From: Puffinus mauretanicus
Lineage: Eukaryota > Chordata > Aves > Procellariiformes > Procellariidae
Direction of reading: 5' to 3'
NCBI GenBank assembly: GCA_023333565.1
Contig: JAJKFH010000927.1
Span: 310,001 to 374,000 of the forward strand
Length of the DNA: 64,000 bases
The position numbers were made by a program, and so were the translations under genes. The notes below the pieces were generated by a model, which saw only the letters and a program-made list of their open reading frames with translations, searched no databases and was not told the DNA's origin. Position 1 is the stretch's first letter, and each line of letters begins with the position of its first letter. This document shows positions 26,386 through 39,335 of this stretch, piece by piece.

Positions 26386-27450
26386 GCTATGAGACGTGCC
26401 TGCCTCTAGAGTTTTCCTACGTGATGCTTGAAAAAATACAAATGAGTCTTCTCCTGATAAAAGATGCAGGTTTGAATAAGATTGTTAATGTCATTGTAGA
26501 CCATGCCTGTGTGAAAAACGATTATGAAATAAAAAAAATTAAAAGCACTATACTGAAATTATCTCCTCAGATATTCAAGTGAAATATACCCATTCCCATC
26601 AGTGATTATGGCTTATGAATATCTGAAGGCAGGATGTATTCAGTCCACTATTATGTAAATGAATGAAAATACAAGATTTTAGTTACCAAAATATATTTTG
26701 CTAGCAGCTAGAAAGGAATTAAAACATTAAACCCAATGGAAATCTAAGTGACCTCCTGCAGAAATAGGCTGCTTTCCTCTAGGCAACCCGTTACTCAATA
26801 TATGTATGAATTAGGTAAATGAGAGACAAAAGCAGAAATGTTATGTAAAATCACAGTTGAAGCATTAAGATACTAAATCAGATGTAAATTGAGTAATCAT
26901 TGCGGTATGTAGATCTCGGGGAGAGTCACATGAGTGGGGAAAAAAAAGCAATGCAGCAGCTTTTATTCTGCTGTTCACAAGGAACAACCAAATGAGTGGA
27001 AGAATGTTTAGCATCTCAATGATCTCAAAAGACTTAAAGGATCAGGTCCTTTTTCGGAGTTTAGGTGTACCTCAAACTGATTGTACACACACTGGCTTGC
27101 CTGCCCTTATTCTGCTCCTCTTGCTGCGAACAGAATAGAAATTATCCTAAAAGACCTATGGCCCTGTTTCTGTTACACATTTTGTCTTTGCTTGCTATTC
27201 GTCCTTCTCCCCCGCGGAACATCTTTCATTGACTTAGCCAGCATCCTGCTCATTCATATACCTGTTTGTGCTTCCACAGAGTTTATTGCTTTTAATCCAC
27301 CATACAAGAAATGTTGCTGTATTCATCTGAAGTATAAAACAAGGTCCCTTTGTGAAGTACACTGTTTGGGTCAGCAACTGCATTTTCTGTCCTGTGTTTG
27401 ACTACTTAGATAGGCACCTTGGGGCTCAAATCATGTCATCCTTTGTGCTC

Positions 27451-27500
27451 TGCTCAGTACTAAGCACACGGTCAGTGCATGGTAAATAAAAAAATGTTGC
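27451..27500 (+). repeat. Possible MIR/L2-type 3' tail
   Basis: GCTCAGTACTAAGCACACGG followed by TCAGTGCATGGTAAATAAA and a run of A then TGTTGC resembles the shared 3' tail of MIR and L2 elements (agtgcctagcacatagtaggtgctcaataaatgttg). Only about 50 bp are alignable by eye, so the identification is tentative. Confidence 0.35.
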
Positions 27501-30500
27501 ATCACTTTTACGCTTTCCCTGGAAAATCAGAAGAAACAGGATGACCCAGAGCTCATGGGGAGTGCAAGGGAGAAGGAGTTCAAACACCTCAGGAAAGGTT
27601 GTGCTTTTTTGTCATGGACCTATTTTGGTTACTTTTCTCTATCCAAAACTGTTCTGGTGTGAAGTGCAGCCTTGCAGCTCTCTGAGTAAGAGAGCCCAGC
27701 CGAGCTTCCCACCTGCAGTTTTTACACTGTGGCCAGATCTAGTAGCTGTTGATGCCACTGAGTTGCTTCTCATGTCTCTTGTTGGGCAGCAGGTGCCCTG
27801 TCCCTCGCTTGGAGTAGCAGAGCCAGGAGGACATGCTGCTTCGAGTTTTGTCCTGATCCAAGGTGATGGCTTGTTAGACTGTGACTCACTGTGCAAAGCT
27901 CCTGTTGAGCTAGGGCTGTGTTGTCCCTCCAGAACTGCAGGTTGGGCTGTTTGTTTTATCTTGCTATTTGTTCCCTGTTGAAGGCAGTCTTTGAGTTCCA
28001 CGGCTTTTAATGACACTGGCCTTCTTTGGGCTACTGTGCTGGTGACATTAAGTCCTGCATTTTAATTTTCACAGAGGCTTGGAGCACTGGTTTTAGAAGC
28101 TTCAGCATTTTCTTGTTCCCCACTCACAACCCAGCCACCCACCCAGCTTCCACCTGGTGGCCAAGAGATGAGGGGTATCTCTTATGGCTCTTCCTAGCCC
28201 TCTCATTCTATTCCCAAAAGCGTTTCTGGGTCTGCTCCAAAAGTCACTTCTGCTCAGCTCTTCTGGAGTTTTCTTGAGGTGGTCCATATCCCTTCCTGCA
28301 GCTGCCTCACTCTGCGTGCGCTGCAGTCTTTTAAGCCAGCTTTTGCCTGTCAGTATCTCTGTCACTGATGTCAGGCTAAAGCGTTTTACATTGTGTTTGT
28401 CACAGGCGGCGAATACATATGTGGTCATTGACAGTAGCTCAGCAGAAACACAATAACTTGTTAAGCCACAGTAACTCAATCCTGTGTCTGAGCTGCAGCT
28501 GGAAGGAGCTGTTTGGGCTGTTAACCCTTTTTATGGCTGCGCTGCACTCTAGGTTTATCCATCTTTTCATGTGTTAAATGAGAAATCACCATATATGATT
28601 TGTGTGAATATATCAGATAGGAAGATTGTTTGAAGGATAAATGAGAACGTTTCCTTGATTTATAGCTCTGGGGGTGTGCTACTGAACAGCATGTGAAGTA
28701 TAGAGAAGTGTTTTCAAAATACCACATCCCACTTCCAGAAGTACATTAGGTATATAGGATCCTGTCTGCATTTGACTTCTACAAGTAGGATGCAACATGT
28801 TTTGGAAATGTTAGCTATAGTTCTGTTGAGGTTATATATTTTATTAAACTATATTTTTTTTTTTTGCTGAGATTATTTGTTGTGAAGAAAGGTTCTAGTG
28901 ATAGCTAGTGGGTCTTGAAAGCAACAGAAAAGATTAGGATAGGATATGTATTTGGATGCTGTTGAGAAAAAGATGGGTCACAGGAAAAAAAAAAGGTCAT
29001 TGCTTGATATGGCACTTCTGTTGCCTGTCCTCTGGCTGCTTGTGTGCAAAGGTTGTGTTTTTACAGAAACAGAGCTAAGGGAAGTTGATGTAGCTGTCGT
29101 GCAGTGATTTAACTGGAGAGCACGATGTTCAGGTGGCGGAAAAGAGCAAGCAGGATTGATATGGGATACCCAAAAGGAAATATATCTAACTTCCCTTCAT
29201 TCTGTGTGAGTTTTTCTTTTCCCTTTCCCTCATCAGGAAGTTTGTAGAAACTTCAGTGCTACACTAAATTGTTCAGATGGTGACCTGTGCCTCTCCTCAT
29301 CTCTGGTTTCACTGCCAGCATCATGGTGCTGAGTGACATTTTATCTTTTGTCACAAATTTGCACCAGTCGTTTAACGAGACCCATCCTGTGCTGTGAGTT
29401 TGGAGCTGTCTTGTAGTAATTGTTTGATCATAATAACTGTAAGCTGATTGCTATGATAGTTGTGTTGATTTGGAAGTTTGGGGCTTGGGGGGCGGGGGGC
29501 TTTGGTGGTGGGGAGTAAAGATAATGCTCTTTCAGATAAGAAATGCAGAGGAAGGTGCAGAAATGGTAAACGACTAGAGTGGGATATAGCAGAAGTAGCC
29601 TGCTTAGCAGGGTTGGCAGAGCATTATAGGAGTGATGGAAGGAACAGCACATTCATTTTTTGTATGCCAGCAAAGAACTGCTGGGCACCTACTGGGATGT
29701 GCTGTAGAAAAGATTGCTTTAAAACTGGGTGAAAACATGACGCTGAAATACAGTGAGGATATTTAAAACTTCACAAAAATGTGAAGAAACTTCAAAGGTG
29801 AAAAACATAAGAGAAGGCATGGAAGGACGGGTAAATAGAAAGAAACTAAAACCAGCCATCTGATAGTTTGTTTCCCTATATTTGAACATTTGGATTGAAA
29901 TGAAAAAGAGATCACTGAGCAAATTTCATAGATTTGTGTGGAAGAGTAAAAAGGAAACAAGAAATATTAATGCAATTATAATAGCCATATTGAAAAGATG
30001 AAACATTGATCATGAAGAATTTCACATAACCTGGTATTGACTGGTCCATGTAATATAGAATAGAAATAATTGTTCTTGAGCAGGTTCAACTTATAATAGT
30101 GGCAGCGATTGAAGATTGTGTTCAGAAGAAGAAGTTGAAGAAGCTAGGCTTTTTCACAGGAACAAAAGAAAATTGTGGTGACCTAATTCCAGCTTTTGTT
30201 GTGCAGAATACACCAGTATTGATAGCAGGACAAATTACTCTCACTGTCAGACATGAAAGCAAGATTCACGTGATGCTGCCGTGCTGCACTACTCTTGCTT
30301 TCAAATAGGTCTTAAATACCTAGGGGACAGGTGATGTATTGGTCCAAAGAACATTATGGCTCATGATTTTCTGAGAAACTGCTGTGACTCTTCTCAGGAC
30401 TGTGTGCTATGCCTTCTGCACTGGCGTGTGATAAGACTGTTCCTTGAAATGGCGGTTGTCCTCCCATTTTTCTGCCTGTATCATCCCACAAGGACTTGTG

Positions 30501-31724
30501 TGTGACATGAAACTTATACCTCGTATGACATATTCCTGCACTAAAGTCTTTGTTTAGGCTTTTTTGGTCACTAATTGAGGGTGAAGCCCTCCACAATTTC
30601 CCAGGTTTTTAAGACCATTCAGTGCTTTTTCAGAGTTAATCTGGAAGACGGCAACAATCTCAAAGTGCTTTATGCATTTTGGCAGAAGAGCAGGATAATC
30701 GGAGGCAAGGACTGCTACCAAACTGACAGAGTTATTGGGTGCAGGAGCTAACAGTAACTTGTGTGATTTTTTTTTTTTTTTTTTAATTGAAAAAAGATAG
30801 TGCCTTTGTTTTTACATTTCTGACATAATCCCATGTGGGACATATAAATATTAATCCATCTGCGAGAGGGTTTCTCTTGAAGTCCCTGTGTGTATAAAAG
30901 ATGGAAATCAGCGGCGTAGGCCTCCCACCCTGCTTCATTGGTGTCTGAGGCCTTATCTGCAATGGAAATCCATCCCTGTCCTTGTAGTATGATGAGTGCT
31001 CTCGGACGATGAGCTACCCAAAAAGACTGGTTTTTACATAAATGGATCAAGTGATAACTTTGCCCCAAATTCCTTTATGTGAGCGATCAATGTGGTGTTT
31101 CACTCACGGGCACGGGCAGACTGGCTCCTTCCACCACCCCTGCTGCATAATCTCTCTTTTATCTTTGTTCACAAACCCTTGGAGGATAAAGGCTTTGCAC
31201 ACTTTCAGCTGCTCTCTAATTATTACTCATTTGCTAGCAATGGTTTGTGGTTTAGATAGAAATGCAAGCTGACCACTGCTTTTTAGTTTCTGTTTTCATA
31301 TATAGCTCCTCGGTGTTGACTTTCTTCCCATGCCATTGTCCATTGCTTTATGAATAAAAACATGACTTTTACCAAGGTCTATACCAGTGTTACCATTAGT
31401 TTTACAAAGAATAAGTTGTATGTCCCATCGTTCCTCAAATGCCATTAAACTCTCACTGTCCCAGGAAGCCATCAGCCAGCTAAGCCAGTGCAATTGGCAG
31501 TAAAGTGAGAGAATATGTGCCTTACTAACGGAATTGATCACATATTGACACCAGACTATGCCCTCCATAAGGTTCTCCAATAAAATCTCCCTTGTGGATA
31601 GTCGGAATTGTGCAGAATCAAAGGCTCATTTCGAAGTGTGTGACTTCTTCAAGACACTGCCTTACCCTGGGTGAGGTTGCACTTGAGCATAGCACCTATC
31701 CTGACGCGGGCCACCATTTGAATT

Positions 31725-32319
31725 TGTCGTGGTTTAACCCCAGCTGGCAACTAAGCCCCACACAGCCGCTCGCTCGCTCCCCCCCCGTGGGATGGGGGAG
31801 AGAATCAGAAGGGTAAAAGTGACAAAACCCGTGGGTTGAGATAAAGACAGTTTAATAGGTAAAGCAAAAGCCATGCACGCAAGCAAAGCAAACCAAGGAA
31901 TTCATTCACTCCTTCCCACCGGCAGGCAGGGGTTCAGCCATCTCCAGGACAGCAGGGCTCCATCACGCGTAACGGTTACTTGGGAAGACAAACGCCATCA
32001 CTCCAAACGTCCCCCCCTTCCTCCTTCTTCCCCAAGCTTTATATGCTGAGCATGACGTCATATGGTATGGAATGTCCCTTTGGTCAGTTGGGGTCAGCTG
32101 TCCCAGCTGTGTCCCCTCCCAGCTTCTTGTGCCCCCCCAGCCTCCTCGCTGGTGGGGTGGGGTGAGGAGCAGACAAGGCCTTGACTCTGGGTGAGCACTG
32201 CTCAGCAGGAACGAAAACATCCCTGTGTTATCAACACTGTTTCCAGCACAAATCCAAAACATAGCCCCATCCTAGCTACTGTGAAGAAAATTAATTCTAC
32301 CCCAGCCAAAACCAGCACA
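31725..32319 (-). mobile_element. ERV solo LTR, minus orientation, with 5-bp target site duplication
   Basis: A 595-bp unit that on the minus strand begins TGTGCTGG and ends CCACGACA (TG...CA ends). It is flanked by the direct repeat GAATT (31720-31724 and 32320-32324), the expected target duplication. Inside, in element orientation, are a CRE palindrome TGACGTCA (32053-32060), a TATA box (complement of TTTATAT, 32038-32044) and an ATTAAA poly(A) signal (complement TTTAAT, 31851-31856). No primer-binding site, gag, pol or env follows on either side, so it is a solo LTR left by LTR-LTR recombination. A 5-bp duplication is more typical of ERV-L-like than of six-bp alpha/beta groups, but the family is not assigned. 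It is antisense to PARD3B. Confidence 0.9.
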
Positions 32320-32698
32320 GAATTCAAAACAGGGAATGTGTGTGGCATGAAAACCTGAAGCAAAAGAGAAGTGGAGTAAAGGTTACGGGAGGAGGAGGTG
32401 ATTGTACAGGGAAAGAAGCTCCAGAAAGAAAAAAGGAGAAATTCTTGGGAAGCCTCGGTGTAGAAACCTGAGAGGTGTTAAGGATATAGACAGATTGTAG
32501 CTTATTTCTTCTTATCATCCTTTCATCTCTAAGAACTACTGTAGTAGATTACATTAAGGCTTTGTGAGTATTTTTAATGATATCTGAAGAAAAATGAAAG
32601 AAAATGAACTAACTAGGCTGGGATCAGGAAGTTGAGGAAAAGCAGAAATGGTGTGCTAGGAAGATATTCTCTCACATAATCTTTATATTAAAATGTTT

Positions 32699-33165
32699 CA
32701 TAGAATCATAGAATATCTCAAGTGGGAAGGGACCCATAAGGATCATCAAGTCCAACTCCCTGCTCCTCGAAGGACTACCTAAAACAACATCATACCACTT
32801 CCTTGGGGAGCCTGTTCCAGGGACCGACCACCCTCTCAGTGAAGAACTTTTTCCTAATGTCTAATCTGAACTTCCCCTGACACAGGTTCATGCTATTTCC
32901 TCGTGTCCTATCGCTGGTCACCAGAGAGAGGAGATCAGCACCTCCCCTCCACCCCCCTTGAGGAAGTTGTAGTCGGTGATGAGGTCACCCCTCAGGCTTC
33001 TCTTCTCCAAGCTGAACAAACCAAGTGACTTCAGCTGCTCCTCATAAGTCTTGCCCTTGAGACCTTTCACCATCTTGGTCGCCCTTGTCTGGACACACTG
33101 TAATAGTTTGAAGTCCTTCTTACGGTGGGGTGCCCAAAACTGCACATGATACTCGAGTACTGGGG
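32699..33165 (-). mobile_element. CR1 LINE, 5'-truncated, minus orientation
   Basis: The left edge TCATAGAATCATAGAATATC is the inverted CR1 3' end, followed by the inverted 'gggacccataaggatcatcaagtccaact' 3' UTR wording. The minus strand between about 32918 and 33160 encodes the end of CR1 ORF2, including [15 protein letters not shown], then [12 protein letters not shown] and [15 protein letters not shown]. These correspond to the conserved region downstream of the reverse transcriptase domain. The frame is broken beyond the LISSLW region. Only about 470 bp remain, so the element was dead on arrival. It lies 380 bp from the solo LTR and 1.6 kb upstream of PARD3B exon B. Confidence 0.93.
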
Positions 33166-34806
33166 AGAAGAAAGGTCATCTGCTTCACTGAAGGAAAGCA
33201 GAGTGGATAGCGGGCACCCCCTCAACTGTCAAGGACTGTATCGTATGCAGGCTCATCCTGCTGTAAAGTATGGTACATTCTAAGTGTTAAAAACTAGCAT
33301 CATCTCTAGGTATGTCCTAGCACAGTTAACGGAGAGGTGTAACTAGAAAGTATGCATGATGCACATTCATATACACAAGTATATATGTAGAAAGGCATGC
33401 TGTTCTCATTAGAATTATTTGTGAACCTTTTTAGCTACAAATTACTTGAAAAGTATTAGCATTTATTTTGATGATACAATTCTAATGAAGCAAAATAAAT
33501 GGTATGAATCCCATTCTGCACTTAGTAGCTCCTGTCTGTCAGACTGGAAGCTCCCAATGTGCTCATCTGTTTCTTTAGGGGAACAATTTTCTCCATGTCT
33601 TTTAAAGACTTTCTCCAGAACATCTTCATTTTTCACTCTGCAGAGTCCTGAGGCCATTATACTTTACGGGGGTAACCAAGTTTGCTAGACCGTTTTTACT
33701 TATTCTTCTATGGTACAAATTAAACTGTTCTGTCTACACTGCTGCTGTACTTCAGATACAGTCAACAGCAAATGTTGACTACTTCTGTCAGGCGGCACTG
33801 CATCTCTGTATCTGTCTTCCCTTCTTTGTTATTTCTTCCATGCTCCATTATTTTCTGTAAATGCTATTTATTATGTACTGCGGTCAGCATTCTGCCAGAT
33901 CCATCTCACTGCATTTAATTACACTGTGTTGAAGAGTAGCTGAGCAGTTAGAAGTTGCACGCTCACAGAGCCTTGCTATAGTTTTTTTTTCTCCAGCATG
34001 AATGTTGAATCATTGAATATCAGCTGAGTTTGAAATTTACCTGAATATGTTTTACTATTCCAAAGAGATTACACAATGGCCCTGATTAGCAGCAGCATTT
34101 TGTAATATCACTTAAGGCTTTATCACAGTGGAGTACTGCCAGTAATAGTCTTTAATTCACTTATATGTACCAATTCATCTCTGTCAGGTTTCTATTAATT
34201 TCTTTGCTGTTTTACTTTGTCCCTATCCCCTATATAATAAGGCATGATTTCCACATTTATGTAGCCAAAATAAAATTTAAAAAAATTAAATCTTCAGCAA
34301 ATTAACTGTGGTCCTTTGATTTGAGACAACTGTGCCATCTCTCCATTTATGTTCACGTTTAATCCACTTTTCACAAGTTAATGTATTTAGGAGAATCTAG
34401 GTGGGTCAAGTGACCAAGGGGCAGTAACAATTTTACTGGCTAATTTAGATAAGAAGTTTCAGGATTGGGTTAGGTATATTAACGGCAAAGTGGAGAGTAG
34501 ATGTAGAATTAAACTGTATGTGTGTTCATGCACACACACACACTTGTGAAAAGCCACACTATTCAGCATTGATTTTTTTCGTCAGAATGATGACCAACCT
34601 TGGTTACAAAGGTGATTGCCAGAGATAAAGAACAAAATTGCTGCATGCACCATTTTGTTTTATCTGGCACCGGTTTCACAGTGTACTGGAAGATCTAAAC
34701 AGTTGGGTTTGGGTTTGGTGCTCCAAATTTGTGTGATGAATCAGTGTCTGTGGTTGCTGTTGAAGCAGATCCAACTGTGTATTTGTTCTTTCTTTTTCAT
34801 TGTTAG

Positions 34807-35103
34807 GATTGGTGCAAAGCATCAGGAGTTACGGCAAAAGCAACTGAGAGGCCTGAGTGATTATTCTACTGGTCCTGGAGGGCCTGACATTGATGATGAT
34901 GAGATGGATCCAAATTATGCCAGAGTAAACCACTTCCGAGAGGCTTATCCATCAGCAAGCATCTACAGGCCATCATCACCAGCAGCAGCAGAAACCTTTG
35001 TATATCCACGTGATTCTCCTTCAGCACCAATAGAGAGGGAGCACTTGGAAGGACTGTATGCAAAAATAAACAAGCAGCACTACCCACAGACTCCTGGTGA
35101 CAG
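34807..35103 (+). CDS. PARD3B: PARD3B exon B (internal coding exon, 297 bp)
   Basis: Acceptor TTTTTCATTGTTAG precedes it and donor CAG|GTAATA follows. The first G joins the AG left by exon A to make Arg, then 98 codons follow and two bases (AG) remain. The peptide runs IGAKHQELRQKQLRGLSDYS, then an acidic DDDEMDPNYARVNHFRE motif, then a Ser/Pro-rich segment, then HLEGLYAKINKQHYPQTPGD. The DPNYARVNHFRE and LEGLYAK motifs are what I recognise as PARD3B (PARD3 has 'MDALYAQVKK' at the second site). Joining A and B gives the uninterrupted charged helix EKMKDERERIGAKHQELR. No stops or frameshifts are seen, so the gene appears intact here. An upstream in-frame Met in the intron is not a start. Confidence 0.94.
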
Positions 35104-38100
35104 GTAATATTGCCACCTGGCATTACAAACATTGATAGCTTCTTGGGGAGGGAGCCTGGGGCTAGGTGGGGGGGCTGTTCAGATGCCCCAGACCCCTCTA
35201 TTTACTGACTAGAAAGCTATGGACTTCCTCTTAACCAAAACCATGATTTGCTGCAGTAGTACCCCCAAAGCATCTAAGCAAGGCAGCAGTCAAACAGAAA
35301 TCATTACAGAAAAGTCCATATTTCACAAACAGAATGAATGAACTGACTCCAGTCCAATTTCTGCACTGCTGAGAGAGTGTTTTTCCTTCTTTCAATCGGG
35401 AAAAGTTCTTACCCTGCAGCAAAAATAATCCTGTTTTCAGATCCCTTTCGATCCTGCTGATCATCAAGTGCCTATTAGTAACAGGTTTTGTATGATAGCA
35501 TGATATATTGCATATGTTTATGGTTTAGTTTTCCCCAGCTGTGTGATATTATGCGCTTTCAATTAGGTTGGGGAGAGAACTGGGAATCATGGCATTTTTA
35601 TGCAGACTGTGAAGTGTGGCTTCACAAGACTGATTGCCTTTCACAGCCTTTCCAATAACCAAGTGGGAAGGAAAGAGCAATTTTTAATCCTTACTGTCAA
35701 GCTTCCAGGGTGATAGCATTAAAGAAAGATGGTCAAGTTTTTCCCTGGGTTAAAAAGAAAACAGAAATTCCTTTGAGTTGATAACGTACCCACCATGATG
35801 ATGATTTTAAAACTGGTTGCTTCTGGAATTTAGAGCTAAAAGAACGTAAGACTTCATTACTATCATGGCATTAATATATCAATGTTGGGTTTTTCAAACC
35901 AATGTATGAGTGAGTAGGCAAGATATACAAGTCTATGTGAAAAGAAGAGCTGACAAAGTAACATGGGGGACTTGAGGAATTGTTCACGCTTTGAGTTCAT
36001 ATTACAATCTGTAGTGTCGCCCCATAGCCTCAATCTGTGCTATGTGATACCACACTTGTTAATTTTGGAGAAATATGTGAGCACAGATATAGGAGTGTTT
36101 TCAGTTCGTGGCATCATAATACATTGAAAACGTCTACTGAGTCATTGTTATAAATAGTAATAAAACACTTCTGACATAAATCTAAGTTTGTAGCAGGGAA
36201 TGGGCCAAGTATCTCTCTTTTTCACCTAAATACAGTATGGTAGAGATCTTTCCAAACATAATGACATTGCTAATTTTTTTCTTCCATGTTTTTAACTCTT
36301 CCCCTACTACATAAGGGTGAAGAGGGTGAAATAAGAGGTAGTGATTGCAGCTTTTTGCTATCTAGCGGGTTTTGCTTTACTAGAAAAGTCTTGAGGCAAT
36401 TGTCACTGAAGTCACATAATCATTTGTATATAGTGAAGGGATCAGAAACTGAGTTCATACTAACCCAATAAACCAACATCTGAGAATTCCCAGCAGGAGG
36501 GAGTCTAAATTCAGGTTCATATATTTTTCAAATATAAATATACACAGATATAACTCAATTGGAGTAAGTAAGATATCGTCAGAAAGGTTGCTTCATAATT
36601 TCACTTTTAACAGGACTTCATAGTTTTACATTTTAAAAATGTCATCAGTTTTGAAGTGTGGTCTATACATTGTTTTTTCATGCAGCAAAAAGAAATGCTC
36701 AAGTCTTTCCCTCTGGCCTTTTTTATTTGGTTGCTTGTATTGTGGTGGTAACTACACTGAATGAACTCTTGACTTGCTATGTGGACGAGACTGAAGTCCC
36801 AACCAGGATTGGATTTGGTGTTGGGATCCTGGATTTTATTGTGAATTTAGCTGTAATTGCATGATAGCATGGTACCTCAGTGAAAAACTAAAACCAAAAC
36901 ATCTAACAGGCAAGAAAAGTTACCTCATATCTGAGCCCGTGATCAGAAGTCATGCTGAGAGGCTGTTCTGTCTGTGTTGATTCTGCACTGAAAGACAAAC
37001 AGTCCACAACAACTTCGCTTTGTTGAATTTCTCAGGCTTGTAGAGGCTGTTTAACCAGATTAGGAAAAGATAGGAAATGTGGGATTCTTATTAGGCTGCC
37101 TTTGTTCTTTTTTTAAATCTTTCTTTCCTTTGTCTCAGAGACAAAAAGGTGGTTGTTATTCGCCAGCAGAAATGTGCCAAACGTGAATAATTTTATGTGA
37201 ATTTATGCAGTGGGTCGTGAGGTCTCAGCCAGCAGTTGTTGAATGTAGTGGCAACTTCAGGCAAGGAAATCTTTCTGTGCTAGAGGGAGAGTATTGAAAG
37301 GAGAAAGAGATGTGGAAAGAAAAATCCCTGGATAACATGTTAATTACAAAACCAAATCTGCTTTCAAGGGTCAAGTATGAAAACTACCTTGTCTGCCTCA
37401 AAATGATGGGAAAGGGCTAGAATGGATGCTTATTAGCCAAACCAAAGTTATTTTGTGTTTGCAGGGCTGAACATTTATCAACACATTTGTCATGTAATAG
37501 CTCGTGCTTTGGTCTTGCTAACGCATGCATGCTCTCTCTCAAAGTTTTGCTGTTAATTTTACTTTAGATGGATGGCTTTTTCTCCCACCTCTGACTCTCA
37601 ACTTGTAATATAGTGTGTGGAGACTTTGATCAGTGACTAAAGTAAATGGGTTTTGGGGTAGAAGGGGGATTTGAACACGGAGAGAATAGATGATTTCATT
37701 TTGGTCTGGGAATTCTAGTTATGTGTCATTATGACAGAGAATTAAAACTCATCATTTGAAACAAGAAGTTCATTTTTATTTTATTTTATTTTTGCAGAAG
37801 AATGTATTAACATAATTAATGCCTTTTAAAACTTGGAGGCCATTTGTAAAGTAAGAAGCTTCGTGGCCAGATAAGTGCTGTTCACAATTTGCGTGCGCTT
37901 ACTCATCTTCCCCTTTCTCATCACCAGAATCCATTGAGTGTTCCTGGTTCATTCTTCTCAGTAGATTTGCAGTTTAAACTGAGAATCTCCCTCAGTATTC
38001 AGAAAAGCAATAGGTTGCACATGTATGAAGTCTGTTGTTTTAATCATTATGAAGTATGTTTGCTGCCTCCAAGCACTGCTCCTCAGGGCACACACAGACC

Positions 38101-38312
38101 TGCTTCACATTGCTCTTTGCATACTAACATCCCCTTATCTACACTTGCATCTGGCATCTCAGGGGTTTTTGCTTTGGGTTTTTCGGGGGTTTGCTTTGTG
38201 TCTCATTTGCAACTGTTGTGTAACGTTCTTCTGCAGTGCTTCACAATTGTTGATTTTCATTCCGACGATGACTATATTCAGTGCAATAGATGTAATTTTT
38301 TGTGTATATTTT

Positions 38313-38376
38313 GCTGAAAGCTTTGGGATTCTTAACTGAGAGAGGTGCTATATAAATGTAAATTGTCCTTATTAAT
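38313..38376 (+). repeat. Ancient LINE (L3/CR1-type) 3' tail
   Basis: GAAAGCTTTGGGATTCTTAA followed by AGAGGTGCTATATAAATGTA and AATTGTCCTTATTA matches the widespread vertebrate tail 'agcgctttgggatcctt...aggcgctatataaatgcaaattattatta' as I remember it. That tail ends old CR1/L3-related LINEs and associated SINEs. Borders are approximate and the subfamily is not assigned. Confidence 0.5.
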
Positions 38377-39302
38377 GAATATAGCGAAAGCATTAGCATG
38401 ATCAGTGTATTCTGTGAATGTTAAGTTAAAGAGAGTGAAAAAAAAATTAGCTGGCAAAATCACACATTTCTTTGTAAATCAAGCATTTTTCTGTTTATTT
38501 CTAATTAGCCACAATTTTCTGTAATGCAAATGGCATCCCAAAGGATGGTGCAGCCTGCACAGCCACCTTGTGCAGCTGGGGAACTCGCAGGGTCTTTGCC
38601 TGAGATGCTGTGTGTTTCCCCAGCCTGTGGCAGAGTCTGGGTGATCTGTGGCCCATATGTTCCTGAAACAAGTGGTAAGTCACATCTCTCTGAGTTTAGT
38701 CATCAAGGCTGTACCATGACAGTGCTATGACATGTCAGAGCCTAGGTGTCAGACCAAAGCCAAAAGAGCATATGCACAACGCTATTATCACTTAAATGTC
38801 AGGCATGTCACATGGTGCAACCCTTTCTCACGTTTCAAATAAGCAATTTCCTCTTTTTTCCTCCCTTGAACATGGTGCTGTCAAGTATATCCAAACACCC
38901 CGAGTACATCTCCGGAAAGGTTCTAGAGACTTTGCTCAACTTATTTCCTCAGCCCAGAACTATGAAACATTTAAAGTCTGATGCCAAACTCATTGCCAAG
39001 TATAATTTTTCATTTATTTATGTGTCTTATCTTGGGGAATTTCAAAGTGCTGGTCTGACAAAAATGAATACAGTTTTCCTTTGTTTAGCAAGAATAGATT
39101 CAGAGCTGTATCTTGTTGCAGATTTAAAAAATACTAACAAAAAACCCAACACTTTTTATTATATAGGAGTAGAGTCCAAAGCCCCAGTCTGATCCAGCTT
39201 TCCATTTTTGGAGATGCTATGTTGGGTCCCACTGTGCAAGATCTTATACTCTATGATGTTAATTAATTAATTGAAAAATGGATCTTCCTTATTACAGGGT
39301 GA

Positions 39303-39322
39303 AAGTTTCCTTATGGAAACTT
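39303..39322. repeat. Perfect 8-bp hairpin just upstream of a coding-like ORF
   Basis: AAGTTTCC (39303-39310) and GGAAACTT (39315-39322) are exact reverse complements around a TTAT loop. In RNA this would fold into a tight stem beginning 5 nt after one possible splice acceptor (TTACAG|G at 39297/39298) and ending 11 nt before a second (TTCCAG|A at 39334/39335). Confidence 0.85.
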
Positions 39323-39335
39323 GCACTCTTCCAGA

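Larger units (their letters stand above)
16626..34806 (+). other. PARD3B: PARD3B intron between exons A and B (18.2 kb)
   Basis: Bounded by GTGAGT donor and a pyrimidine-rich acceptor (TTCTTTCTTTTTCATTGTTAG), phase 2 at both ends. It is mostly unannotatable AT-rich DNA. Contents: tandem arrays at 18148-18330 and 22761-22965, a duplicated 16-mer at 23301-23337, possible ancient repeat remnants at 23520-23660 and 25655-25745, a small CpG-rich patch near 24470-24560, an old CR1 tail at 25355-25458, a TTTTA repeat at 26365-26385, a possible MIR/L2 tail at 27451-27500, a solo LTR at 31725-32319 and a CR1 at 32699-33165. Long open frames such as the antiparallel pair around 27541-28016 have no recognisable domain, flanking splice signals or promoter and are not called. 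Confidence 0.9.

Noticed and set aside
27541..28016. Overlapping 146- and 125-codon frames on opposite strands
   Set aside because: Mirror-image open frames in a moderately GC-rich stretch, with no homology I recognise, no repeats of motif and no splice signals at sensible places.
31963..32262. Frames inside the two LTRs (also 47253-47498)
   Set aside because: They arise from the GC-rich LTR sequence itself; LTRs of this kind do not encode proteins.
34531..34543. Short CA repeat upstream of exon B
   Set aside because: Fewer than seven units. Too short to call a meaningful microsatellite or splicing regulator without other evidence.
34616..34806. Upstream in-frame extension of exon B starting at an intronic Met
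   Set aside because: The upstream part is intron. A strong polypyrimidine tract and AG precede 34807, and the protein family similarity starts exactly there.
36658..36864. 68-codon frame with hydrophobic segments after a strong-looking acceptor (TTTTTTCATGCAG)
   Set aside because: After that acceptor the hydrophobic frame needs a phase-1 donor, while exon B supplies phase 2. In the compatible phase a stop follows after about 25 codons.
38746..39192. 148-codon open frame on the plus strand close to the orphan ORF at 39336
   Set aside because: AT-rich codons, no recognisable motif, no good acceptor or donor, and not in a frame that joins exon B cleanly. Probably chance, though worth including in any conservation check of the neighbouring ORF.
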